This document shows, piece by piece, positions 1 through 6,219 of a stretch of 8,788 bases of DNA. The notes under the pieces were generated by a model. It was not told where the DNA came from, did not search any database, and worked only from the letters and a program-made list of their open reading frames with translations. The position numbers and the translations under genes were made by a program. Each line of letters opens with the position of its first letter. Position 1 is the stretch's first letter. The DNA lies in contig JAADGX010000131.1 in the NCBI GenBank assembly GCA_013152135.1, forward strand, positions 1 to 8,788, read 5' to 3'. This DNA is from Chlorobiota bacterium. Its GTDB lineage: Bacteria > Bacteroidota > Ignavibacteria > SZUA-365 > JAADGX01.

Positions 1-694
1 GGTCTCTCCCGCTTATGACCCGCAGCACTCGGGTGATATCTTCCACGTTCCCGGCAAGGGGTCCGATCTGATCGCACGAAGGCGCAAAGGCCACGAGTCC
101 GTAACGCGATACCCTCCCGTACGACGGTTTCAGTCCCGTGACACCACAGAAAGCCGCCGGCAGCCGTATGCTTCCCCCGGTGTCCGAACCGAGGGCGGCG
201 TGCGCCATTCCCGTGGCGACGGCAACAGCCGACCCGCCACTGGAACCACCCGGCACCCGTGAAGGATCGCGCGGATGCAGTACCGGCCCGTAGATGGATC
301 GTTCGCTGGACGACCCCATGGCGAATTCGTCGAGATTTGTCTTACCGATGATGATCGCGTCCGCCGCGATCAGGCGCTCGACGGCGGTGGCGTTGTATAG
401 TGGAATGTACTGCTCAAGCATCCGGGAAGCGCACGTGGTGCCATGCCCGCGCACGCAGATATTGTCCTTGACCGCGACGACCATACCCGCGAGTTCACCT
501 GCGCGACCATTCCTGATTTTCTGATCAACGGTTTGTGCGAACGCAATCGCCTCGTCATCAAACACTTCGATGAAAGCATTGAGATCTTTACGCGCGCGTA
601 TGCGTGCGAGACACTGGGTAACTACGTCAACAACGGTAATCTCACCCCGGGAGAGTTGTTCGTGCGTGAACGCGTAAGGGGTAGTAGCATCCAC
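1..694 (-). CDS. gatA: Asp/Glu-tRNA amidotransferase subunit A, 5' part (runs off the left edge)
   Basis: This is the amidase subunit of GatCAB, which releases ammonia from glutamine and passes it on to convert Glu-tRNA(Gln) or Asp-tRNA(Asn) to the amidated form in the cytoplasm. About 231 N-terminal residues are present; full GatA is about 480. The amidase-signature Ser-cisSer-Lys triad is visible: Lys76 in AVKDN, Ser151 in GGSSGGS and Ser175 in GSDTGGSIR. TNLDEFAMGSS (119-129) and LKPSYGRVSRYG (188-199) are typical of GatA rather than other amidases. The start is a GTG at 694. An in-frame TGA lies about ten codons upstream and no other credible start falls between, and only a weak GAAG precedes it. 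The gene lies 80 bases after tatA and is probably the distal part of the same run. gatB and gatC are not in the window. Confidence 0.93.
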   Translation of the reverse strand, partial: MDATTPYAFTHEQLSRGEITVVDVVTQCLARIRARKDLNAFIEVFDDEAIAFAQTVDQKIRNGRAGELAGMVVAVKDNICVRGHGTTCASRMLEQYIPLYNATAVERLIAADAIIIGKTNLDEFAMGSSSERSIYGPVLHPRDPSRVPGGSSGGSAVAVATGMAHAALGSDTGGSIRLPAAFCGVTGLKPSYGRVSRYGLVAFAPSCDQIGPLAGNVEDITRVLRVISGRD

Positions 695-774
695 GGCGTC
701 ACAAGGCTTCGGATGGGATACTCACGGCCGGTCTTCTCGCAAGGAGTAATGAAACGCGGGAATGGCAACCGCCG

Positions 775-969
775 TTACTTGTTTTCCTCTTTCTTGTCTT
801 CCTTTTTCTCTTCGGCAATGTCTTCCTGGATATCTTTTGCGGCTTTCCGGAATTCCCTGATGCCCTTTCCAAGGCCCTGGGCAAGTTCCGGAATCTTCTT
901 GGCCCCAAAAAACACCAAGATGATCAACAGGATGATAAGGATTTCAGGTGTCCCTATATTTCCAAACAT
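775..969 (-). CDS. tatA: Sec-independent protein translocase subunit TatA/TatE
   Basis: This is the small pore-forming component of the twin-arginine translocase, which exports folded proteins across the inner membrane. The 64-residue protein has the family layout: a short N-terminus, one hydrophobic helix (about 8-21), the FG hinge (21-22) followed by AKKIPEL, an amphipathic helix (about 26-47), and a highly charged Lys/Glu tail (48-64). It is at the short end of the family. The ATG at 969 is preceded by a very strong ribosome-binding site, AAGGAGG, only four bases away, which lies inside the last codons of purQ. The gene overlaps purQ by 16 bases. No tatC or tatB is visible. TatA and TatE cannot be separated by sequence alone, and in lineages with a single TatA-type protein it may also do the TatB job. 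Confidence 0.95.
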   Translation of the reverse strand: MFGNIGTPEILIILLIILVFFGAKKIPELAQGLGKGIREFRKAAKDIQEDIAEEKKEDKKEENK

Positions 970-1688
970 TCTTCCTCCTTGGCTGCGTTTGCAGCACTGC
1001 TTCTATACCATCTGATAAGTGATTGAAATATTCCTAAACCGTCACGTGATCCGAGAACATCTTCCGCACAGCGTTCGGGGTGCGGCATCATCCCCAACAC
1101 GTTTAACGTCGGATGGGTGATACCTGCAATGTTGTTTACGGATCCATTGGGATTACATGCATGCGTGATTTCGCCCGCATCGGTCGAATAGCGGAACACG
1201 ACGAGATTTTTCTTCTCCAGATCCTGGATGGTCTTTTCGTCCGCGTAGTAATTTCCTTCTCCATGTGCGACGGGAATACGGAGGATCTGCCCCTTGAACA
1301 AACTTCGGGTAAAAATCGAATCCGTGTTTTCAACCCTGATATGCACGTACTTGCAGACAAAATTCAATGACTCGTTTCTCAGCAAGGCGCCGGGTAACAA
1401 CCCCGCCTCGAGAAGGATCTGGAAACCGTTGCAAATACCCAGCACCGGTCCTCCAGACCTGGCGAACCGCACGACTTCCTTCATGATTGGAGAAAAACGC
1501 GCGATCGCTCCGGCCCGCAAGTAGTCGCCGTAGGAAAATCCCCCCGGCAGAATAATTGCGTCCACGCCTTCGAGGTCCGTCGATTTATGCCAGAGAAACA
1601 CGGCCTCCTGCCCTGCCACGTGCTTGGCCACGTGGTAGGCATCGTGGTCGCAATTGGAGCCCGGGAAAACAACGATTCCGAATTTCAT
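954..1688 (-). CDS. purQ: Phosphoribosylformylglycinamidine synthase, glutaminase subunit PurQ
   Basis: PurQ is the class I glutamine amidotransferase of FGAM synthase, the fourth step of purine synthesis. It hydrolyses glutamine and hands ammonia to PurL, with PurS bridging the two. The 244-residue protein starts with the typical MKFGIVVFPGSNCD. It has the oxyanion region PGGFSYGDYLRAGAIA (48-63), the nucleophile elbow GICNGFQ with Cys86, and the catalytic His203 and Glu205 in MPHPER. The ATG at 1688 is chosen because it matches the family N-terminus and forms an ATGA overlap with the purS stop. The reading frame stays open about 25 codons further upstream, but that stretch does not look like PurQ. 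No Shine-Dalgarno is visible, so translation is probably coupled to purS. The C-terminal 15 or so residues extend past the usual end and encode the tatA ribosome-binding site. Confidence 0.97.
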   Translation of the reverse strand: MKFGIVVFPGSNCDHDAYHVAKHVAGQEAVFLWHKSTDLEGVDAIILPGGFSYGDYLRAGAIARFSPIMKEVVRFARSGGPVLGICNGFQILLEAGLLPGALLRNESLNFVCKYVHIRVENTDSIFTRSLFKGQILRIPVAHGEGNYYADEKTIQDLEKKNLVVFRYSTDAGEITHACNPNGSVNNIAGITHPTLNVLGMMPHPERCAEDVLGSRDGLGIFQSLIRWYRSSAANAAKEEECLEI

Positions 1689-1954
1689 GCTGGTTCGTGA
1701 TGCGCTTTTTCTAAAGTGAAAGTGAAATCTTCCATGACCTGGTTGGCGAGGAGCTTCCGGCAAGCCTGGTCAACGATTATTCGAGCGTTCTCTTCCGATT
1801 CCGCTTCGACATTCATGGTAACGTACTTTCCAACCCGAACATCGGTGCAGGCGGAAAAAGCCAACTCGTGCAGAGCATGTTCAATCGCGGCCCCTTCCGG
1901 ATCGAGAATGGAGGAACGCAATGTAACGATTATGCGGGCAGTAAAAACGGGCAT
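1685..1954 (-). CDS. purS: Phosphoribosylformylglycinamidine synthase subunit PurS
   Basis: PurS is the small structural subunit that joins PurQ and small PurL in the three-part FGAM synthase found in Gram-positives, archaea, cyanobacteria and Chlorobi among others. The 89-residue product has the family features: an opening beta strand (FTARIIVTLRSSILDPEGAAIEHAL), with the conserved LDPEG-type turn, a middle strand (VRVGKYVTMNVE) and a closing helix-strand ending in DFTFTLEKA. The ATG at 1954 is preferred because it gives the usual N-terminus and length. A GTG at 1966, four codons upstream in frame, forms a GTGA overlap with the pssA stop and could be used instead, giving 93 residues. The gene sits directly before purQ, with a four-base overlap. 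purL is not in the window. Confidence 0.93.
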   Translation of the reverse strand: MPVFTARIIVTLRSSILDPEGAAIEHALHELAFSACTDVRVGKYVTMNVEAESEENARIIVDQACRKLLANQVMEDFTFTLEKAHHEPA

Positions 1955-1962
1955 TGTTTTTC

Positions 1963-2739
1963 TCACGAATGATTTGCGGTTACCGGTTCGGCGTCTTCAT
2001 CTTCTTCGTCCTCTGTTTTTCGAAACACTCTCGCCACGAATTTCCAGAGCGAGATTCCCGCGGTCAACAGAATCGCTCCTACTGCCGCCGGGAAAAGCCA
2101 TTTCCCCTTGGTGATCGCCGCAACGACGACGCCGGAGTAAAAAATCACCGTTACGACCGGGTGTTCACGCAAGTCGCGTTTCGTCGGTTTGGGAAGAACC
2201 GGAAACCAGATCGTGCTTACCATGAGGAACGAAATCGTGATGGTCAAGGCAACCAGCATGTACAACTGGAGCTCGGTCAAGGCGAGCGGATCGAAAAAGA
2301 ACACGAACGAGGCAAAGACCAAGGCCGAAATGGGCGTTGGAACGCCGTGGAAATGATCCTTGTTGAAACCCGTCAATTGGACGTTGAACCTTGCCAGCCG
2401 CAGAACGCCGAAAATCAAAGGCATGGAGGCCACCAGGATGCCAAAGACCTCGAATCGCGGGTAGAGCATCGAGTAGATCAGGAACGACGGAGCGGCACCG
2501 AACGTCACGGCGTCGCACAGGGAATCAAGTTCCACTCCGAATTCGCTGGATGACTTGGTCAGGCGAGCCATGACACCATCTAACGCGTCGAAAACGGCTC
2601 CGAACACGATGTACCAGGCGGCCATAACCGGTTCGTTCCGAAAAGCGTATATGATGGACAGGAACCCGAAAAACAGGTTCATGATGGTAAACAGACTCGG
2701 TAGAACCGAGCGACTCACCCTTATTTTCATGCGTTGCAC
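1963..2739 (-). CDS. pssA: CDP-diacylglycerol--serine O-phosphatidyltransferase
   Basis: This integral membrane enzyme joins CDP-diacylglycerol and serine to make phosphatidylserine, the precursor of phosphatidylethanolamine. The 258-residue protein carries the complete CDP-alcohol phosphatidyltransferase signature D-x2-D-G-x2-A-R-x8-G-x3-D-x3-D at residues 51-76, with metal-binding Asp51, Asp54, Asp72 and Asp76. About seven or eight hydrophobic helices cover the rest. LARFNV (near 115-120) and HGVPTP are typical of PssA rather than PgsA. A strongly acidic tail (TEDEEDEDAEP) ends the protein and is probably cytoplasmic. The start is taken as the GTG at 2739 because AGGA lies six bases before it. 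An ATG three codons later is the alternative. It follows psd by 17 bases, so substrate producer and consumer are adjacent. Confidence 0.95.
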   Translation of the reverse strand: MQRMKIRVSRSVLPSLFTIMNLFFGFLSIIYAFRNEPVMAAWYIVFGAVFDALDGVMARLTKSSSEFGVELDSLCDAVTFGAAPSFLIYSMLYPRFEVFGILVASMPLIFGVLRLARFNVQLTGFNKDHFHGVPTPISALVFASFVFFFDPLALTELQLYMLVALTITISFLMVSTIWFPVLPKPTKRDLREHPVVTVIFYSGVVVAAITKGKWLFPAAVGAILLTAGISLWKFVARVFRKTEDEEDEDAEPVTANHS

Positions 2740-2756
2740 GATGTGTCCTGAATTTT

Positions 2757-3402
2757 CTATTCCGGCACCACGCCCAGAACCGTTTCCCCGGCGCGCGTGC
2801 GCTGGTTCATTCCGACTCTGATTTCCGTCGTCAACGGCATCAACACGTCCACTCGCGATCCGAATTTGATCATCCCGAATCGCTCGCCCACACGAACGGA
2901 ATCACCCACTTGCAAGGGACATACAATGCGGCGGGCCACAAACCCGGCAATTTGCTTGAACAAAACTTTGAATCGACCTTGATCTATACCGATTTCCGTA
3001 CGCTCGTTCCTGCTTGATGATTTATCATCAAACGCCACAACATATTCGCCTTTAATATAACGAAAATACTCTACTCTTCCAGAAACGGGGATCCTGTTCA
3101 CGTGCACATCCAGCGGCGACATAAAGATACTGACCTGCATGGCTTTCCCCCCGATCAGGTTCATCCACCTCCTTGATGAGCACGATCTTTCCATCCGCGG
3201 GCGCAATGATTCCTCCCTCGACTTCCGGCGTTTGCCGGTCCGGGTCGCGGAAAAAGTTCAAGGTAAACGCCAGCAGAAGCCCCCCGGCCACCATGACCAC
3301 GCCACGAAACACCAGGTTGGGTATGAACCATCCCGCGATCATCACCACCACAGCGCCGATGATCAAAGGGATGGCGACATCAGTGCCATATTTTGTAAGC
3401 AT
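2757..3402 (-). pseudogene. psd: Phosphatidylserine decarboxylase proenzyme, split by a one-base frameshift
   Basis: Psd decarboxylates phosphatidylserine to phosphatidylethanolamine using a pyruvoyl group made by self-cleavage. Two frames together encode the whole protein. Residues 1-85 (start ATG 3402; membrane helices near 10-30 and 34-51; IAPADGK with Asp70) are in one frame. KAMQVSIFMSPLDVHVNR with His100, and FGSRVDV with the Gly181-Ser182 cleavage site, are in the other, ending at 2757. The break is at a run of six G on the coding strand (plus-strand C at 3147-3152). With five G the frames join to an intact 214-residue protein of the short PSD-A type, whose usual length is near 215-220. 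All active-site residues are kept, so a sequencing error or very recent indel is likelier than old decay. The gene begins 12 bases after purC and ends 17 bases before pssA. Confidence 0.9.
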
Positions 3403-3414
3403 ATCCGGAATCGT

Positions 3415-4137
3415 TCAAGAGATAAGTCGTGAATGCAAGCGCTCGTATTCCTCGCGATAGTCTCCCACCCCGAGGCGGTACCGCGAACTGTCGAACAATT
3501 CTTTGCTCTCCGAATCGATCAGGCGACAGGAATCGGGTGTAATGTCATTGCCCAGGATGATTTCATCACCGGCGCGGCCGAACTCCATCCAGATGTCGGC
3601 GAGGAGAAGTTTTCGGCGTTCGGCGAAAGAGCGCAAAACGGCGTTGGTTTTGGTCCCCAGGCGAACCGCGGCCCGAACCTCGTCCGGCGTAGCCAGCCCG
3701 AGTGCGAACACGTGCGATTCCGATACCATGGGATTACCCAACTGGCCGTTCTTGTAATACATCTCGATGATGGGAAAATCGAGCTCCCTGCCCTCGCTCA
3801 GACCGTAGCGCTGACAAATCGAACCAGCGGCGATATTGCGGATGACGATACCAAGGGGAATCATGTCCAGACGTTTAGCGGCGAACTTGTTGTCGCCGAC
3901 CGTCTGGATGAAATGATTCGGGATCCGATAACTATGAAGGTAGGAAAAGATGTGCGACGTGATTTCCGTGTTCAGTTTGGCCTTGCTGAAAACGTCAGCG
4001 TTCTTGTCCTCGTCGGGAAAACGCGCCTTCGATTCGAGGACGACAACATCCTCCTCATCGGTTTCAAAAATTTTCTTACTTCGCCCTTCGAAGATGAGTC
4101 GCTTGGGTCGGAATGTTTTCTTGGACGATTTGCTCAC
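3415..4137 (-). CDS. purC: Phosphoribosylaminoimidazole-succinocarboxamide (SAICAR) synthase
   Basis: PurC condenses CAIR with aspartate using ATP to give SAICAR in purine synthesis. The 240-residue length is normal for the bacterial single-domain enzyme. Family motifs are the nucleotide-binding FEGRSKKIFET (16-26), the VIRNIAAGS substrate loop (98-106), LGNPMVSESH (133-142), LLADIWMEFG (178-187) and ILGNDITPDSCRLID (194-208). The loop at 133-136 reads LGNP, where I recall LGDP as commoner, so this may be a mild divergence. The start is the GTG at 4137. An in-frame TAA lies two codons upstream and no ATG is available near the family N-terminus. No clear Shine-Dalgarno is present. It is the first gene of the minus-strand run and has a plausible promoter 34-62 bases upstream. 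Confidence 0.95.
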   Translation of the reverse strand: MSKSSKKTFRPKRLIFEGRSKKIFETDEEDVVVLESKARFPDEDKNADVFSKAKLNTEITSHIFSYLHSYRIPNHFIQTVGDNKFAAKRLDMIPLGIVIRNIAAGSICQRYGLSEGRELDFPIIEMYYKNGQLGNPMVSESHVFALGLATPDEVRAAVRLGTKTNAVLRSFAERRKLLLADIWMEFGRAGDEIILGNDITPDSCRLIDSESKELFDSSRYRLGVGDYREEYERLHSRLIS

Positions 4138-4323
4138 GGGTTACCAGGCTTGATGAAACAAAACTTCAATATGATAGACAAATGTACAAGAAATTTCAAC
4201 AGCATGAGAATTCCCTTCGCCGAATCGCCGACAAGTTTCATTTCATGCGCTTTTCAATTTATCTCGTTGATACCTATACTTGAATAACGAATTGACCACG
4301 AAGACGACCGACGTTCCAATACC
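4138..4323. other. Divergent intergenic region between purC and the methyltransferase gene
   Basis: These 186 bases separate divergently read genes and are clearly more AT-rich than the flanking coding DNA. Apart from the possible purC promoter, the plus-strand side contains TATACTTG at about 4273-4280. This is one base off the Bacteroidetes -7 pattern TAnnTTTG, but no convincing -33 partner is seen. A 38-codon plus-strand reading frame crosses the region but has no family resemblance or ribosome-binding site, so it is not called as a gene. Confidence 0.5.
4171..4199 (-). promoter_or_regulatory. Possible promoter of the purC-psd-pssA-purS-purQ-tatA(-gatA) run
   Basis: On the minus strand TTGAAA (4199-4194) and TATCAT (4176-4171) are separated by 17 bases. 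This is a good match to the housekeeping -35/-10 pattern, and it sits 34 bases before the purC GTG in an AT-rich stretch. This is pattern matching only. If the host uses the Bacteroidetes-type sigma factor, with a different -7/-33 consensus, the match could be accidental. Confidence 0.4.
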
Positions 4324-4911
4324 ATGCCCGATAACCTCCAGAAAATTTCAAAATTCCTCTTCCGGAACAGGAGCTACACACCTGTCCCCTGGCTCATCCT
4401 GATGCTTTGGTTCGCCGATCCCAACCCGCCCGGCATCCTCCTCGGCTTGCTCCTGGTGTGCCTGGGCGAGGGACTCCGCGCGTGGGGTGTGTCGTACGCG
4501 GGAGTTGAAACCCGTACCACCGGGGACGTGGGAGCTTCAAGGCTCGTTACATCGGGACCGTTCGCCTTCGTACGAAACCCCCTCTATCTCGGGAACATCA
4601 TCATCTACACCGGCCTTGGTGTAATGTCCTGGGCATGGTGGCCTTGGTTGCCTCTCGCGGCAGTGATTTGGTTTCTCGTCCAATACTACCTGATCGTCAA
4701 GGAGGAAGAACGATTCCTGGAGCAGACATTCGGCGAAGAGTACCGGCAATATCGAAAGCGCGTGCCTGCGTTTTTTCCTCGTCTCTCGCCGTACGTATCT
4801 CCTCATCAACAAACCAACGACTGGCGCGGAGCGTTTCGCTCTGAAGCCCGGACCCTGCAGGCCATCGGCGCCGTCAGCCTGATCATCGTTGTAATGTACT
4901 TCGTCCGCTGA
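4324..4911 (+). CDS. Isoprenylcysteine carboxyl methyltransferase / phospholipid methyltransferase-like membrane protein
   Basis: This is a 195-residue membrane protein of the ICMT/PEMT-like superfamily, which transfers a methyl group from S-adenosylmethionine to a lipid or a prenylated or small substrate. Visible features are hydrophobic segments at about 20-31, 36-56 and 88-125, and the SAM-site signature LVTSGPFAFVRNPLYLGN (74-91). The second signature follows: KEEERFLEQTFGEEYRQYRKRVPAFFP (126-152, with Glu127/Glu128 and Tyr140). After the core, a linker (DWRGAFRSEARTL) leads to a further C-terminal helix (180-194). The substrate cannot be read from sequence. True protein prenylcysteine methylation is not expected in a bacterium, so a lipid or quinone-like substrate is a guess. 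There is no clear ribosome-binding site. It ends one base before lpxB, suggesting an envelope role and shared translation. Confidence 0.85.
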   Translation: MPDNLQKISKFLFRNRSYTPVPWLILMLWFADPNPPGILLGLLLVCLGEGLRAWGVSYAGVETRTTGDVGASRLVTSGPFAFVRNPLYLGNIIIYTGLGVMSWAWWPWLPLAAVIWFLVQYYLIVKEEERFLEQTFGEEYRQYRKRVPAFFPRLSPYVSPHQQTNDWRGAFRSEARTLQAIGAVSLIIVVMYFVR

Positions 4912-4912
4912 C

Positions 4913-6076
4913 ATGACCGGACGCACCATCATGATCGTGGCCGGAGAGCAATCCGGCGAGAACTACGGCGCCCTGCTGGCCCTTGCGCTGCGAGAACGCG
5001 ATCCCGGTGTGCGACTTTTCGGCATCGGGGGTGACCGCATGGAAGCCGCGGGAGTCGCACTCCTGTTCCACGTGCGCGAGTTGGCGTTCATGGGATTCAT
5101 CGAGATCATTCGTCACCTGCCCTTTATCCGCAAGGTCATGAGCCGTTGCGTCGATTCACTCGACGAATCCCGGCCGGATACCGTCGTACTCATCGACTAC
5201 CCCGGTTTCAATCTACGCTTCGCTCGTCGTGTAAAGGAGCGCGGGATCCGCGTCGTTTATTACATCAGTCCCCAGGTATGGGCGTGGGGATCATCCCGCG
5301 TGGAAAAGATGAAGGAGTTTGTCGACCACATGATCGTGGTGTTCCCGTTCGAAGAAGCGTTGTACACCCAGGCAGGGATACCGGCTACCTTCGTCGGCCA
5401 CCCCATCGTGGAAACGCTGGCGACCGGTTCGTCCCGCGCCGATTTTATCAGGTCTCATCAGCTTGAGGACCACGCCCTGTTGGCACTTCTTCCGGGGAGC
5501 AGGCGCCAGGAGATAGAACGGCACCTCCCCGTCTTCGCCAAAGCGGCCATGAAGCTCAAGGAAGTCCACGGATGCACCGTGATCGTCGCCGGGACACCCG
5601 CTGTTCCCCGGAGCTTGTATGATGATATCCTCAAGACGTACCCTGGCATTTGCATCATCGAAGACGACACCCACAGCCTGCTGGAACATGCGCATGCTGC
5701 TATCGTAGCTTCGGGCACGGCCACGGTCGAGACGGCGTTTTACCTGACGCCCATGGTCGTTGCGTACAAAACAAACCTGCTCACGTATCTCATCGGCAAG
5801 CGGATCATCAACGTCCGACACATCGGCATGGTGAACATACTGGCGGGAAAACAGGTCGCACCCGAAATCATCCAGTTTCAACTCACATCAGAAAACCTCG
5901 TGCAAGCCGTCGCACCGTATTTCACCAACGAAAAGTTGTACCAGGATACCGTAGAAGAACTCCGGAAAGTGAAATCGATCCTTGGAGCGCCAGGAGCATC
6001 AAAAAAGGCAGCGGAGATTATACTGCAAGGCACGTCGACGAATTCCGCGGACGGCGTCGGAAAAACACGGGATTGA
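4913..6076 (+). CDS. lpxB: Lipid-A-disaccharide synthase
   Basis: LpxB is a peripheral inner-membrane glycosyltransferase (family GT19). It joins lipid X and UDP-2,3-diacylglucosamine into the beta-1,6 disaccharide core of lipid A. The 387-residue length is normal. Motifs in order are IVAGEQSGENYGA (8-20), FGIGGDRMEAAG (36-47), LAFMGFIEII (57-66), LIDYPGFN with Asp95 (93-100), YISPQVWAW (117-125), FVGHP (160-164), LLPGSRRQEI (192-201), ASGTATVETA near 264-273, and PMVVAYK shortly after. The first motif usually reads GExSGD; here the Asp is Glu16. The ATG at 4913 matches the family N-terminus and lies one base after the previous stop. No Shine-Dalgarno is seen, so coupling is likely. The other raetz-pathway genes (lpxA, lpxC, lpxD, lpxK) are not in the window. 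Confidence 0.95.
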   Translation: MTGRTIMIVAGEQSGENYGALLALALRERDPGVRLFGIGGDRMEAAGVALLFHVRELAFMGFIEIIRHLPFIRKVMSRCVDSLDESRPDTVVLIDYPGFNLRFARRVKERGIRVVYYISPQVWAWGSSRVEKMKEFVDHMIVVFPFEEALYTQAGIPATFVGHPIVETLATGSSRADFIRSHQLEDHALLALLPGSRRQEIERHLPVFAKAAMKLKEVHGCTVIVAGTPAVPRSLYDDILKTYPGICIIEDDTHSLLEHAHAAIVASGTATVETAFYLTPMVVAYKTNLLTYLIGKRIINVRHIGMVNILAGKQVAPEIIQFQLTSENLVQAVAPYFTNEKLYQDTVEELRKVKSILGAPGASKKAAEIILQGTSTNSADGVGKTRD

Positions 6077-6219
6077 TTTTGATAACCGGATGTATCTACC
6101 GTCCCTTCGACACGAACCTATCTCTTAATCCATGATAAGCCCGTTGCACGATCCCGTAGCGATGATTACATTATTTCAATATTGTATACGGGTTCATTTT
6201 TATTTCGTACAAGCACACC
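6077..6219. other. Intergenic region between lpxB and the deacetylase, with a weak inverted repeat
   Basis: These 143 bases are AT-rich towards the right. CCCGTA (6153-6158) and TACGGG (6187-6192) could pair around a 28-base loop that contains a smaller TACA/TGTA pairing, and a T-rich stretch (6193-6205) follows. It could be a weak terminator for lpxB or a leader structure for the deacetylase, but the six-pair stem is too short to be confident. CCCGT also occurs at 6140-6144 in an imperfect direct repeat (6140-6152 against 6153-6164). No clear promoter or Shine-Dalgarno for the next gene is visible. Confidence 0.3.

Noticed and set aside
443..1015. Open frame on the plus strand across gatA, tatA and the purQ end (190 codons)
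   Set aside because: It crosses three well-supported minus-strand genes, and its translation has no family resemblance.
1689..1763. Longer purQ start at 1763 adding 25 residues
   Set aside because: The extra residues overlap purS and do not resemble PurQ. The ATG at 1688 matches the family N-terminus exactly.
1954..2553. Open frame on the plus strand opposite pssA (199 codons)
   Set aside because: The product is an antisense artefact rich in Arg, Gln and Glu, arising opposite membrane-helix codons of pssA.
3130..3206. Programmed ribosomal frameshifting as a normal expression mode of psd
   Set aside because: A standard -1 slip on the G run leads into the third frame, not the one encoding the catalytic half. 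No supporting structure or internal Shine-Dalgarno was seen.
3433..4287. Long open frame on the plus strand opposite purC (284 codons)
   Set aside because: It is antisense to a clear purC, has no recognisable motif or ribosome-binding site, and its openness follows from purC codon composition.
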